Below are positions 28,045 to 37,536 of a stretch of DNA of 64,000 nt, piece by piece. The stretch covers positions 22,464-86,463 of the forward strand of contig CAIPZV010000075.1 of NCBI GenBank assembly GCA_903869595.1. The letters run 5' to 3'. Under the pieces are notes generated by a model. That model was not told where the DNA came from. It saw nothing but the letters and a program-made list of their open reading frames with translations, and did not search any database. Source of the stretch: an uncultured beta proteobacterium (GTDB lineage: Bacteria > Pseudomonadota > Gammaproteobacteria > Burkholderiales > Burkholderiaceae_C). How positions within the stretch are numbered: the first letter of the stretch is position 1; each line of letters begins with the position of its first letter. The translations under genes and the position numbers were made by a program.

Positions 28045-28893
28045 TCATTTGGAAGAGGGAACAAGGCCCGGATACCGGGCGCAGATAAAAAACTCGCGGT
28101 TGCCATCCCCGCCGGCAATGGGGGAGTCGAACCACGCAGTGACCTCCAGGCCAAGGGCGGCGCATGCATCACGCAAGCGCTGCTCAACAAATAGATACAG
28201 AGATGCGTCTTTGACGATGCCGCCTTTGCCAACCTGGCCGGGCTGCAGTTCAAACTGCGGCTTGACCAGGGTGAGCAAGCTGCCGCCCGGCTTGAGCAGG
28301 GCGACCACCGCGGGCAAGACCAAGGTTTGCGAGATAAAGGACAAGTCCGCCACGATCAGGTCAAAAGCCGGTGCAAAACTGGGCACCGCTGTTTCGTCAT
28401 CGTCTGACTCCTCGCCACTATCAAACACACCTTGCTCGCCGATGCTGTCTTCATAGGCTTGCAGCAAATCGTCGGCTGTCAAAGCACGCGCATTGACTTT
28501 TTCCACGCAGAGCACGCGCGGGTCGGTACGCAATTGCGGATGCAACTGCGCGCTACCCACATCGACGCCCACCACAGATGCTGCACCGCGCTGCAATAAG
28601 CAGTCGGTAAAGCCTCCGGTGGACTGGCCCACATCCAGGCATGCCATGCCACGTACGTCCAATTGCACATGCGCCAAGGCGGCCTCGAGCTTGAGACCAC
28701 CGCGCGACACATAGCGCGCCTCTTGGGTATTGAGCAGCTTAAGCGGCGCGTCCTCGGGGACGTCGTCGCCGTTTTTGAGGACCCGTTTCCACGCGTCCCC
28801 TTGCTGCCACAACACCCCATCGGCAATCAGGCGCTGCGCCTGCGAACGGGTGCTGGCATGCTGGCGATGCACCAGCAATTGGTCAATGCGCAT
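28045..28893 (-). CDS. TlyA-family S4/FtsJ rRNA methyltransferase
   Basis: 282 residues. An S4 RNA-binding domain covers residues ~1-60 (RIDQLLVHRQHASTRSQAQRLIADG) and a Rossmann methyltransferase of the FtsJ type follows. The SAM site is LDVGQSTGGFTDCLLQRGA (usually LDVGASTGGFTD, so Ala to Gln is a slight change). TlyA enzymes 2'-O-methylate 16S/23S rRNA in actinobacteria; members in Gram-negative bacteria are annotated as hemolysin-like, and the true substrate here is unknown. An acidic insertion (FDSGEESDDDETAV) lies about two thirds of the way in. It sits 11 bases downstream of ahcY; a SAM-using enzyme next to SAH hydrolase is sensible. Confidence 0.9.
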   Translation of the reverse strand: MRIDQLLVHRQHASTRSQAQRLIADGVLWQQGDAWKRVLKNGDDVPEDAPLKLLNTQEARYVSRGGLKLEAALAHVQLDVRGMACLDVGQSTGGFTDCLLQRGAASVVGVDVGSAQLHPQLRTDPRVLCVEKVNARALTADDLLQAYEDSIGEQGVFDSGEESDDDETAVPSFAPAFDLIVADLSFISQTLVLPAVVALLKPGGSLLTLVKPQFELQPGQVGKGGIVKDASLYLFVEQRLRDACAALGLEVTAWFDSPIAGGDGNREFFICARYPGLVPSSK

Positions 28894-28904
28894 TCAGTGG
28901 CGCA

Positions 28905-30356
28905 TCAATACCGGTAGGTGTCCGCTTTGTAGGGGCCGGCCTTGCTCACGCCGATGTAATCGGCCTGCTCTTTGGTCAGCTCGGTGAGCATGGCGCCGAC
29001 CTTTTTCAGGTGCAAGCGGGCCACTTTTTCGTCCAGGTGCTTGGGCAGCACATAGACATGGCCATTTTTGTATTCCTTGGGCTTGGTGAACAGCTCGATC
29101 TGGGCGATCGTCTGGTTGGCAAAGCTCGAAGACATGACAAAGCTGGGGTGACCGGTGCCGCAACCCAGGTTCACCAAGCGGCCTTTGGCCAACAAGATGA
29201 TGCGCTTAGCAGGCGTTTTGCCTTTGGCCGGGAAAATCACATGGTCCACTTGGGGCTTGATCTCTTCCCACTTGCATTTGGACAGGGATTCGACGTCGAT
29301 CTCATTGTCAAAGTGACCGATGTTGCAGACGATGGCCTGGTCTTTCATCGCATCCATGTGCTTGTAGGTGATGACGTTTTTGTTGCCGGTAGCGGACACA
29401 AAAATATCGGCCTTATCGGCAGCGTATTCCATGGTGACCACTTTGTAGCCTTCCATAGCCGCTTGCAAGGCATTGATCGGGTCGATCTCGGTCACCCACA
29501 CTTGCGCGGACAGGGCACGCAGGGCCTGGGCCGAGCCCTTGCCCACATCGCCGTAACCAGCTACCAGGGCCACTTTGCCGGCGATCATCACGTCGGTGGC
29601 GCGTTTGATGGCGTCGACCAAGGATTCGCGGCAGCCGTATAGGTTGTCGAACTTGCTCTTGGTCACCGAATCATTGACGTTGATGGCACGGAAGGCCAGA
29701 TCGCCACGAGCCGCCATTTCATTCAAGCGCAGCACGCCGGTGGTGGTCTCTTCGGTCACGCCGATGATGTTTTTCAGGCGGCGGCTGTACCAGGTGGGGT
29801 CCAGCTTGAGCTTGGCTTTGATGGAATTGAAGAGGCACACCTCTTCTTCGCTACCGGGTTTGGACAAGAGCTTGATGTTTTTCTCGGCCTTGGAGCCCAA
29901 GTGCATCAGCAGCGTGGCGTCGCCGCCGTCGTCCAAAATCATGTTCGGGCCTTCAGCGGCCGAGCCTTTTTTACCGCCGAATTCAAAAATGCGGTGGGTG
30001 TAATCCCAGTAGTCTTCCAGCGACTCACCTTTATAAGCAAACACCGGTGTACCAGCAGCAACTATGGCTGCGGCCGCGTGGTCTTGCGTGGAGTAGATGT
30101 TGCACGATGCCCAGCGCACTTGGGCGCCCAGCGCTTGCAGCGTTTCAATCAGCACGCCGGTCTGGATCGTCATGTGCAAGGAGCCGGTGATGCGCGCGCC
30201 TTTAAGGGGTTGCGCTTTGGCGAATTCTTCGCGAATCGCCATGAGGCCTGGCATTTCGGTCTGGGCAATGTTGAGTTCTTTGCGGCCCCAAGGGGCTAGG
30301 CTCAGATCAGCAATCTCGTAGTCCTGGTTTTTGATGGGTTTCAATACAGCGTTCAT
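28905..30356 (-). CDS. ahcY: S-adenosylhomocysteine hydrolase
   Basis: Splits S-adenosylhomocysteine into adenosine and homocysteine, clearing the inhibitor produced by methyltransferases. The 483-residue protein carries the NAD-binding motif [15 protein letters not shown], the substrate-side [14 protein letters not shown] and [15 protein letters not shown], and the C-terminal tail ending KADTYRY that completes the neighbouring NAD site in the tetramer. The ribosome site GGAG lies 8 bases before the ATG. It is the first gene of ahcY-tlyA-metF and is preceded by a SAH riboswitch (30431-30525). Confidence 0.98.
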   Translation of the reverse strand: MNAVLKPIKNQDYEIADLSLAPWGRKELNIAQTEMPGLMAIREEFAKAQPLKGARITGSLHMTIQTGVLIETLQALGAQVRWASCNIYSTQDHAAAAIVAAGTPVFAYKGESLEDYWDYTHRIFEFGGKKGSAAEGPNMILDDGGDATLLMHLGSKAEKNIKLLSKPGSEEEVCLFNSIKAKLKLDPTWYSRRLKNIIGVTEETTTGVLRLNEMAARGDLAFRAINVNDSVTKSKFDNLYGCRESLVDAIKRATDVMIAGKVALVAGYGDVGKGSAQALRALSAQVWVTEIDPINALQAAMEGYKVVTMEYAADKADIFVSATGNKNVITYKHMDAMKDQAIVCNIGHFDNEIDVESLSKCKWEEIKPQVDHVIFPAKGKTPAKRIILLAKGRLVNLGCGTGHPSFVMSSSFANQTIAQIELFTKPKEYKNGHVYVLPKHLDEKVARLHLKKVGAMLTELTKEQADYIGVSKAGPYKADTYRY

Positions 30357-30430
30357 AACAAAAGCTCCAAAAAGTACATTTTGAAAACCACTGCGAAACG
30401 GGAGAAAGGTGACTCACCCCGCAGACATCA

Positions 30431-30525
30431 GTGGGTGAGCGCAGTTGAAACAAGCAGGAGTCAGGGCCCCTGTACCCCGAGCCTCATTCACTTTGCGTGA
30501 ACTGCAACGCTCCTCGGAGTGGGAG
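30431..30525 (-). promoter_or_regulatory. SAH riboswitch
   Basis: On the minus strand, reading toward ahcY, the leader contains in order: CTCCGAGGAGCGTTGCAG (near 30520-30503), a GAGGCTCGG segment (about 30484-30476) that can pair with CCGAG, and CAACTGCGCTCACCCA (about 30446-30431) that can pair with the GAGCG part. These are the conserved blocks of the S-adenosylhomocysteine riboswitch class known upstream of ahcY/ahcY-metF in beta- and gammaproteobacteria. It should turn the operon on when SAH is high. About 75 bases separate it from the ahcY start. I read the blocks by eye; a covariance-model search would settle the exact ends. Confidence 0.85.
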
Positions 30526-30574
30526 GATGATACCAAACCCTTCACATCCCCCGCATGCCAAGGTGCTTTCGCGC

Positions 30575-30997
30575 TTACGGACTGACGATATCGCGCACCC
30601 ATTGCGGCAAGGGCATGGCCTTCTGGCTAGGAAAGTCCACCCAAATCGTGGTTGCGCCACCGGCTGCGTCTACTTGGCCGGGCTGATCCGCCCGCTCCAT
30701 GGTGACCCAGGACTCGAAAGTGGTGCGCCCCGGATCGCTCACATACATCTTGACGCGCACGTCTCCGGGGTAGCGCAACTCGCGATAAAAATTGCAAAAC
30801 GCATTGACAATGATGGGGCCTTCGCCCAGAGCGCTGGGGGCGCATCCGATGAGGCGCATCCAGTCGATGCGGGCCGTCTCCATGTAACGGAAATACACCG
30901 TGTTATTGATGTGGCCCATAGCATCCATATCGCCCCAGCGCATGGGGATGAGCATCTCATAAACGAGCTTTTTGGATTCTGGGATTTCGATTCGCAT
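30575..30997 (-). CDS. Acyl-CoA thioesterase (YbgC/4HBT hotdog family)
   Basis: A 140-residue hotdog-fold protein. The early motif MRWGDMDAMGHINNTVYFRYMETARIDWM is the 4-hydroxybenzoyl-CoA thioesterase signature, with the catalytic Asp in WGDMDAMGHINN. The middle shows IVNAFCNFYRELRYPGDV and a beta strand with TTFES. It would hydrolyse acyl-CoA esters, substrate unknown. The start is ATG 30997 (MRIEIPESKK); a TTG at 31021 is the only longer choice. It is transcribed in the same direction as ahcY but lies upstream of the riboswitch, so it is a separate unit. Confidence 0.9.
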   Translation of the reverse strand: MRIEIPESKKLVYEMLIPMRWGDMDAMGHINNTVYFRYMETARIDWMRLIGCAPSALGEGPIIVNAFCNFYRELRYPGDVRVKMYVSDPGRTTFESWVTMERADQPGQVDAAGGATTIWVDFPSQKAMPLPQWVRDIVSP

Positions 30998-31060
30998 GGG
31001 GTGAAGGCCAGGACTGGCCAAGGCTTAGTGCACTGAAGGCAAGTGTAAGCACCGTCCCAC

Positions 31061-34000
31061 TTAGGGCGTCGGCGTTCGCACCAAGCGGACAAATATTCCA
31101 GGAGTGGCGCTATCCACCGTAGTCTCCGTGCCGTCGTAAAAATTGACGATCCATGCCGCTGCGCTATTGGGCACTAAAGTACTCGTCCACATGGCCTGCG
31201 GGAAGGGGTACGTGCTGCCTTGCGGGAACGTGGTCTGGTTGATAGCGCGCGCCTTATCCGCCGCAGAAATTACCTCGCTGGTAATGACTTCTTTGGGTAT
31301 GCCATCGGTCCAACCGATACTTTCTGGTGTCGGGTAGGCAAAAGAGCCGCCTTTGGGTGTGCCAGGCGGTAAATCGCCGCGGTAAAACGCATAGCCCGTC
31401 ACCATACCTTGCTTAGAGGCTGGAGTGAGCAAGGGGTAGTCAGGCAAGGGTTTGCTAAAACTTCCCCCTTTAGGGAGGGGGTCCACACCCTCCACATACT
31501 GACCCCGGAAAAAAGCCACTCCGGTTACGGTGTCTCCGGGACTAGATACGCCACCCACCTCACCGCGCATGATGATGGATTGCGGACTTGCAGCCTCACG
31601 CATGAAAACATCGCTGCTCTTGGGTGGGAAGTGCCAGTTCAAGCCGTCCGCACTGAACTCCCAATTGCTGCCGTCCTTGATTTGCGCAGGCTTTGACCAA
31701 GCTGCCTCCTGCTTAACGCCACCACTGGCGGTAAAAACGCGCATGGTGTACCACAAGGGTGTAGGTTCATGGGGGGTCGGATCACCGTCCAACGGGTCTG
31801 GCGGTACACCATCTGTCCAACCGTTACCCGTTTCCCTGGCAATGCGCATGACAATAGATGTGTCACTTTCTTTGCGCATGTACACATCTTTGCTGGATAC
31901 CGACTCAGCGCCATGCCAGTTGCTAGCGTCTTCGCTAAACGCCAAGCCACTTTTTGCATCGACCAACACCGGGTTACTCCAAGAAGCCTCTTGTTCCCAA
32001 CCGGTGGTCACCGTAAATAAGCGAGAAGTTATCCACAAACCGCTCGCTGCGGTTTTGAATTTCCACACGCCGGTACATTTGCGGTCAACCAGGGTGGCCA
32101 GTTCTTTTTTGGTAGGCAGACGCCAGGGCTTTTTTTCATCGACGGCAGCGGTCGTAGCCAGTGTCACGGCTTCCGCCTGCGTGGCCGCCTTGGCCTGTCC
32201 TGTCATGCACGAATCGCCACTCAAACCTAACACGCATTTGCGCCAAAGGAGACCGGTAGCGGCGTCTTTCACATCGCCATCCACCACACTGTAGCGGGTA
32301 TCGGGCCGTGTAACTTCAATGCTGGGAACACAGGTGTCGGCGTCTCTTTGCTTGGCCGCAGGCTTACCGCCGACCACTACAAAATGCGGACCCACCACCT
32401 TCCAATCCTTATCTATCGCCATGGTGTTGATGGGCAGACCCAACTGCGCTTTGGACAGCTTAAATGTGCCGCCTGTGGCATCCGCCTCGACGGTGTAATA
32501 GCTCTCAAACTGGCTCAGTGTTTGCGGCAAGGTACCGGCAGTGCGCAGCGTGACCAACTGGTCCGAGGCGATGGGTGTTTTGGGCGCACTGTCCAAGGTC
32601 ACAAGCCCTTTGCTGGCCTCGGTGATGCCGTAGTCGGTCCCTTTGGCTGTCGTGGTTACTTTGACAGAATAGGACTGCACGGGCAACATAAGGCGCACCG
32701 GCCGCGCACTGGATTTGAGGCCATCGGTCACTTTGCCGTTACCAAAATTAAAGGTCCAGGCATAGGTGCCAAGTGCATTGTTAGCGCTTGGCGTGCGTGA
32801 CCAGAACGAGGTACTGGCGATAGGCTCGGATGCCAGATCCGGAAAGTAGTCGGTATTGGCCAGTATCGAGGACGCGTAATTCAAGGGGAATTTTTGTAAG
32901 TCGTCGATGCTGGGCACCACCCAGGTATCAAAACCGCACAGCTTATTGTTATTGACGGACTTGACGTAACTCTCGGTATTGCATTTGGCCGGATCACCCA
33001 CACCCTTGCAGGTGGTGTTGAGTTCGACGCCATCGGATCCGCCGTTTAACTTGTAATAGCTGGTACTAGTTTTTTTGGTAGCTGCGTCGGTGCTCTCCAC
33101 AGCCGTGGTGCTTCTGTCAAACCAGGTGTATTTGTGGCCTTTATGGCGCATGTGGTTCGGGTCGTTGCGCTTGACTTCCCAATAGACGTGGTTGACCGTG
33201 TCATGCACACAGTCCCACTGCGTGCCCGCTTGTTCGCTGCCGTTGTCTTGCCACTTCGCGAACTGGTTTTTCAACGCCACGCCCTGGCTGTCCAGTTTGA
33301 CCATGGTAATGAGCTTTTCTTTACCCGCCAACAGCCCTGCGTACATCAGCGCATCGGTATCCATGGCTTTGATGTTGTCCAGCAATTTGTCATAGGCATT
33401 GCCCACATTAGTACAAAGTTTATTGCCCACATAAGCTAATTGCACACCGTCTTGGACATTTCCTTTGGTGCTCATCGGCGTGCCACCTTTGCCATCGGAC
33501 AGTTTGAATTCATTGCCTGTGGCGTTGGCATCGACAACATAATAGGTTTTGTTTTCGCTCAAGGCCTGGGGCAATGCGCCCGATGTTTTTAAAGTTACCG
33601 CCAGATCGTTGCTGGTGGTTCCTACGCCCTTGAATTTGAATACTGCCGGATCATCCAAGGTAATTTCCACCTCACCACCGCAGTTGAAAGCCGCATACAG
33701 GGGTTGGGTCATGGGTTCGCTCTGGATGGCGCTCACATCAAAGCCATTGGCAATCAAGCCGGATTTGATTTTTTCCCAGGCCACCTGAATGTTATTGGTG
33801 GTGGCAAGCTGACTGAGCGTAGCGGCGGCAGCATCATTAAAGGTGCGGAAGTAGGTGGTCAAATCGCTGACTTCCACCAGCGTGGCCAGCAAAGCGTCGG
33901 TCAAAGGCGTGATGTTGGCCACGCCAAACAAGGACAAGGCAATGGAGTGCAGTTTGGCGCCGTCCTTAGGCGAAATTTCCAGCACGCACGGAGAGAGCGC

Positions 34001-34546
34001 CTTGAAGTCGCCTAAGGCATCGATCTCAAAAGTACCCTTGGCATCGGTTTTCACCGTTCTTTCAATAATGCTGCTGGGCACCAAGGTATGCGTTCCGCTT
34101 TGGATCGCGCCATTGGTGCTCAATACCGGTATACCGGTAGCCGAATCGGACAAGCCAAATTGAGTCGGACTACCTGCTGACTTCACGGTGTTAACGATGA
34201 AGAAGCTTTGATACGCATTAAGCGGCGGCGGCAGTTTGCCAGTGGTCGCCAACGTGATCACCTGCCCGTCAAAAATCAGGGCATCCGACAATTGAGTAGT
34301 GTCCGGCACCGTCACAACAGCCGGGTTTGCCGCACTGATGGTGATGGGATAGCGCGCCCGGTTCGTGCTAGGGCAGCGCACTTTCACATCCGAGTTGCCC
34401 AGCGCTAGGCCCACTGCCGCCGTTCCACGCAGGGAATTGCCCGTGGGCGTCAGGGCAGCCAACAAGTTATCGACGAGCGCACTCCCGCTTCCGCCACCGC
34501 AGGAACTTAACAACAGACACAGCGCCAGCCAGCAAACACGCTTCAT
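31061..34546 (-). CDS. Large DUF1566-type lipoprotein with internal repeats
   Basis: 1161 residues. MKRVCWLALCLLLSSC is a lipoprotein signal peptide with lipobox LSSC and Cys16 followed by GGGSGS, so it is probably anchored in the outer membrane. A module with 'LP..L.....YYVV..ATG..FKLS' pattern occurs three times (about residues 95-155, 314-370 and 660-715). Two regions have the DUF1566 look, with WxxP-type strands (CGFDTWVVPSIDDLQKF and TGLLWRKCVLG...WRLPTKKELATLVD) and the closing SAAAWIVNFYDGTE..VRLVRT. Near residues 820-960 two further units resemble each other (LWITSRLFTVT..QEASWSNP and LWYTMRVFTAS..QEAAWSKP). Late GGSF-P-P units recall tail-fibre proteins. The start ATG 34546 is chosen because it gives the signal peptide; function is unknown, perhaps surface adhesion. 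Confidence 0.85.
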   Translation of the reverse strand: MKRVCWLALCLLLSSCGGGSGSALVDNLLAALTPTGNSLRGTAAVGLALGNSDVKVRCPSTNRARYPITISAANPAVVTVPDTTQLSDALIFDGQVITLATTGKLPPPLNAYQSFFIVNTVKSAGSPTQFGLSDSATGIPVLSTNGAIQSGTHTLVPSSIIERTVKTDAKGTFEIDALGDFKALSPCVLEISPKDGAKLHSIALSLFGVANITPLTDALLATLVEVSDLTTYFRTFNDAAAATLSQLATTNNIQVAWEKIKSGLIANGFDVSAIQSEPMTQPLYAAFNCGGEVEITLDDPAVFKFKGVGTTSNDLAVTLKTSGALPQALSENKTYYVVDANATGNEFKLSDGKGGTPMSTKGNVQDGVQLAYVGNKLCTNVGNAYDKLLDNIKAMDTDALMYAGLLAGKEKLITMVKLDSQGVALKNQFAKWQDNGSEQAGTQWDCVHDTVNHVYWEVKRNDPNHMRHKGHKYTWFDRSTTAVESTDAATKKTSTSYYKLNGGSDGVELNTTCKGVGDPAKCNTESYVKSVNNNKLCGFDTWVVPSIDDLQKFPLNYASSILANTDYFPDLASEPIASTSFWSRTPSANNALGTYAWTFNFGNGKVTDGLKSSARPVRLMLPVQSYSVKVTTTAKGTDYGITEASKGLVTLDSAPKTPIASDQLVTLRTAGTLPQTLSQFESYYTVEADATGGTFKLSKAQLGLPINTMAIDKDWKVVGPHFVVVGGKPAAKQRDADTCVPSIEVTRPDTRYSVVDGDVKDAATGLLWRKCVLGLSGDSCMTGQAKAATQAEAVTLATTAAVDEKKPWRLPTKKELATLVDRKCTGVWKFKTAASGLWITSRLFTVTTGWEQEASWSNPVLVDAKSGLAFSEDASNWHGAESVSSKDVYMRKESDTSIVMRIARETGNGWTDGVPPDPLDGDPTPHEPTPLWYTMRVFTASGGVKQEAAWSKPAQIKDGSNWEFSADGLNWHFPPKSSDVFMREAASPQSIIMRGEVGGVSSPGDTVTGVAFFRGQYVEGVDPLPKGGSFSKPLPDYPLLTPASKQGMVTGYAFYRGDLPPGTPKGGSFAYPTPESIGWTDGIPKEVITSEVISAADKARAINQTTFPQGSTYPFPQAMWTSTLVPNSAAAWIVNFYDGTETTVDSATPGIFVRLVRTPTP

Positions 34547-34761
34547 CGCACAATTTCCCATAAAGACTCCACACAGAGTCCGTGATATCTGTACATCGAC
34601 AGTCCGGCCGCATTTCTTGAGTCCGGGACGATCCCTTTCTCGAAAAAATCCCACTTGACCGGCGAAACTCCAGCCTTTCAGCCTGCAGCAACTGGCTTAC
34701 AAGGCGGCCCAAGGCCTATGATGTCCAAACCGACATATCACCCATCACCTAAGCAACGACT

Positions 34762-35922
34762 ATGCCAATCGTTCCCGCTCGGATACCCTGTCAGCGCGCG
34801 CTTTTCGACATCCCCGAGGCCGTCGCCTACTTCAACTGCGCCTATATGTCTCCTCTTTTGCGGAGCGCAGCAACGGCCGGTCAACATGGCATCGCCGGCA
34901 AATCTCAGCCCTGGCGGGTGAGCCCGGCGGACTTTTTCTCGCTGCCAGACCAGGCGCGCAGCCTATTTGCAGGGCTGATAGGTGCGCAGGCGGACGACAT
35001 TGCCATCGTCGGCTCAGCTTCTTATGGCATTGAGACGGCCCTGAAAAACATCCGCTTGCAGGCGGGCGACAAAGTGCTGATCTGTGCCGACGAATTTCCC
35101 TCCAACCTCTACCCCTTGCGCCGGGCGGCGCGGCGGGCTGGTGCGGACATCGTCACCGTCGCCCGCCCGCAGGACGGCGACTGGACGCGCGCCATCCTGG
35201 CCGCCATCGACACCAGCACTCGGTTGGCGGTGCTCAGCCACTGCAATTGGACCGACGGCGGGCTGATTGACCTGGCTGCGGTGCGCTTGGCGCTGGACGC
35301 GCACGAGGGCTTGTTATTGGTCGACGCCACCCAATCCCTTGGCGCTTTGCCACTGGATGTGGCGCAGGTGCGGCCCGACTTTTTGGTAGCGGCCGCCTAC
35401 AAATGGCTGCTGGGGCCCTACAGCCTTGGCTTTTTGTATGTGGCACCGCGCTGGCAGGACGGCCAGCCCCTGGAAGAAAACTGGGCCAACCGCGAAGCCG
35501 CGCATGACTTTGCGCGCCTGGTCGATTACCGCGAAGGCTACGCTGCGGGCGCCCGGCGCTACGACATGGGCGAGCGCGCCAACTTCGTCGCCCTGCCCAT
35601 GGCCATGGCGGCGCTGGAAAAAATTACCGCCTGGCAAGTGCCGCGCATCGCGCGCACCCTGCGCAGCCTGACCGACAGCATCGCCGCGCAGGTGGCGCCT
35701 TGGGGCTTGCATGCCGCACCCGCGCATTTGCGCGCCGGCCATTTTCTGGGCCTGCGCTGGCCAGGGGCCCTGCCGCCCAGCCTGCCCGAGCATCTGGCCG
35801 CAGCCCAAGTTCATGTCAGCATCCGCGGCCCGGCCATCCGCATCACGCCACATCTGTACAACCACGAGGGCGATGTGGCGCGTTTGCTGGAAGTCCTGCA
35901 CGCTGCGCTGCGCAAACCGTGA
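34762..35922 (+). CDS. Class V aminotransferase-fold PLP enzyme
   Basis: 386 residues, PLP fold type I of the cysteine desulfurase/kynureninase/isopenicillin-N-epimerase group. Visible elements: N-terminal YFNCAYMSPL, SASYGIETALKN (phosphate-binding turn), HCNWTDGGLIDLAAV, LLLVDATQSLGALPLDV (PLP-pyridine Asp) and the PLP lysine in LVAAAYKWLLGPYSLGFLYV. There is no cysteine in the loop expected of a desulfurase that I can identify, so the reaction is open. The 3' end (35738-35922) recurs as two decayed copies at 37537-37692 and 38541-38682. The next gene, on the opposite strand, is a triple RidA protein, which fits because RidA clears reactive imines released by PLP enzymes. Confidence 0.88.
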   Translation: MPIVPARIPCQRALFDIPEAVAYFNCAYMSPLLRSAATAGQHGIAGKSQPWRVSPADFFSLPDQARSLFAGLIGAQADDIAIVGSASYGIETALKNIRLQAGDKVLICADEFPSNLYPLRRAARRAGADIVTVARPQDGDWTRAILAAIDTSTRLAVLSHCNWTDGGLIDLAAVRLALDAHEGLLLVDATQSLGALPLDVAQVRPDFLVAAAYKWLLGPYSLGFLYVAPRWQDGQPLEENWANREAAHDFARLVDYREGYAAGARRYDMGERANFVALPMAMAALEKITAWQVPRIARTLRSLTDSIAAQVAPWGLHAAPAHLRAGHFLGLRWPGALPPSLPEHLAAAQVHVSIRGPAIRITPHLYNHEGDVARLLEVLHAALRKP

Positions 35923-36073
35923 GGCCTGCATCAAGGCATGCACCGCTAAAAAGGCCTCCCACGCGGCCACCGAAAGGAACTCCGATACCACGGTACGCCG
36001 GGGCACCTCCACTTCATCAAGACCACGAAGGAGGCAGTGGCACCTCTCTTTACCAGCGAGTACCGGGTACGGC

Positions 36074-37339
36074 TTATGGAGCCGTACCTTCCGCGTTCGA
36101 AAAAACTGCGTCGATCTGAATCAAAGCGTCCTTCGGCAAAGCCGAAACGCCAAGCACGCGACGCGCCGGGGCCGCGCTTGGAAAATACCTGGCGTATACC
36201 TCGTTAACCGCTTCCATGTCGCCCATATTTTTCAGGAAAACATTGACCTTGACTGCATCGGACATGGCGTGGTTGATGCTCTCCACGATGGCCTGGATGT
36301 TGTCCAAGCACTGAGCGGTTTGCTCCTTGACACCTCCTGCAACCAAATTACCTGTCTTTGCATCGATAGGTAGTTGCGCCGAGATATGGTTGTAATGGGA
36401 GAACGCGACCGTTTGCGTAGACAGAGCGCTCTTAGGTGCCTTGTCGGTATTACGCGCCTTGATCACAATGCCATGGCGATCTTCAACGATTTGGGGCGGT
36501 GTACCGTCACCGTGGGATACGACCACTTCGATTTGCACAAGTGCATGCAGCGGCAGATCGACCACAGAAACGACGGTGCGCGCGGGCATATAGGCGACAG
36601 CACGGGCAATCGAGGAGTCCGGGAAAAAGGTGGTGTAGGCCTGGTTGACAGCATCGATATCCGACAGATTCTTCAGATACACGGTGACCTTGATAATGTC
36701 GTCAAACGGAACATCAATGCTTGCCAGAATTGCCTTGATATTCTTCAAACACTGGACGGCCTGCTCTCTGGCACCACCAGGCACGATGGCCCCGGTTTTT
36801 GGATCGATCGGCAACTGTCCCGAAAGATTGTTGTAGTGCGAGAAAGCAACCGTTTGGGTCGACAGCCTGCTGACCGGAGCGTTGCTGGTGTTGTTGGTCA
36901 GCTTGACCAAGTTGCCGGCCTGCGGAGCATTCGGAATAGTCCCCAAGCCGTAGGTCAGGAGCGCTTCCACCTGCACCAAGGCACCCATCGGCAGCGCCGC
37001 AACTGCGACCGTTGTGCGAGTAGGAACATAGCTGCCAAAGCAAGACCGATACACCGCATCAACCGCATCTATGTCCATAATATTCGTCAAAAATATGTTG
37101 ATTTTGACGACGTCGGTCATCGCTTGATCGATGCCTTGGAGGACGCCCTCCAGGTTCTTAAAGCACTGCTCGGCCTGCGCTTTTACACTGCCGGCAACCA
37201 GTTTGCCGTTCTTCGGATCTATCGGTAATTGGGCCGAGAGATTGTTGTAGTGCGAGAAAGCAACTGTTTGCGAATAGGGCCCCTCAGGCTTGGGACCATA
37301 TGCCGTGTTTCTTGCCAATACCGCGTTAAATCCACTCAT
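36074..37339 (-). CDS. Triple RidA (YjgF/YER057c) fusion protein
   Basis: 421 residues consisting of three consecutive RidA domains (about 1-132, 145-276, 292-416) joined by short linkers. Each has the NNLSxQLPIDPxxG core and the P-x-R-x-x-V ... LP strand. RidA deaminates 2-aminoacrylate and related imines, and is normally a homotrimer with active sites at subunit interfaces, so this chain could fold as a covalent pseudo-trimer. The catalytic Arg105 of E. coli RidA is kept in all three (Arg108, Arg254, Arg393), but the Glu120 position is Gln in all three (Gln123, Gln269, Gln408). The Tyr17 position is Tyr only in domain 1 (Tyr22); domain 2 has Ser. The start ATG 37339 has GAGGAG 7 bases ahead; the frame runs to 37540 without support. 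Confidence 0.93.
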   Translation of the reverse strand: MSGFNAVLARNTAYGPKPEGPYSQTVAFSHYNNLSAQLPIDPKNGKLVAGSVKAQAEQCFKNLEGVLQGIDQAMTDVVKINIFLTNIMDIDAVDAVYRSCFGSYVPTRTTVAVAALPMGALVQVEALLTYGLGTIPNAPQAGNLVKLTNNTSNAPVSRLSTQTVAFSHYNNLSGQLPIDPKTGAIVPGGAREQAVQCLKNIKAILASIDVPFDDIIKVTVYLKNLSDIDAVNQAYTTFFPDSSIARAVAYMPARTVVSVVDLPLHALVQIEVVVSHGDGTPPQIVEDRHGIVIKARNTDKAPKSALSTQTVAFSHYNHISAQLPIDAKTGNLVAGGVKEQTAQCLDNIQAIVESINHAMSDAVKVNVFLKNMGDMEAVNEVYARYFPSAAPARRVLGVSALPKDALIQIDAVFSNAEGTAP

Positions 37340-37536
37340 AGCATTCTCCTCGTTCGTTAAAAAAATCGCCTTTGCGACTAAAAAAACCATCAGGCAAGTC
37401 TGGCTTCTGCCAAAACTAAACCCATGACTACGGACGAACTGAAGAAGGAGGAATAGGCATTTCAAGCCTACGGGGTCCAGTATGTCACGGCTTGGGCGCT
37501 TAGAAACACGTTTGAGCCAGGTAGTTTGGGTGCCAG

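Noticed and set aside
36074..37339. Reading the triple RidA as an assembly artefact from three separate genes
   Set aside because: The three domains differ in sequence (about half of positions by eye), the linkers are distinct, and the frame is intact across 421 codons with one good ribosome site.
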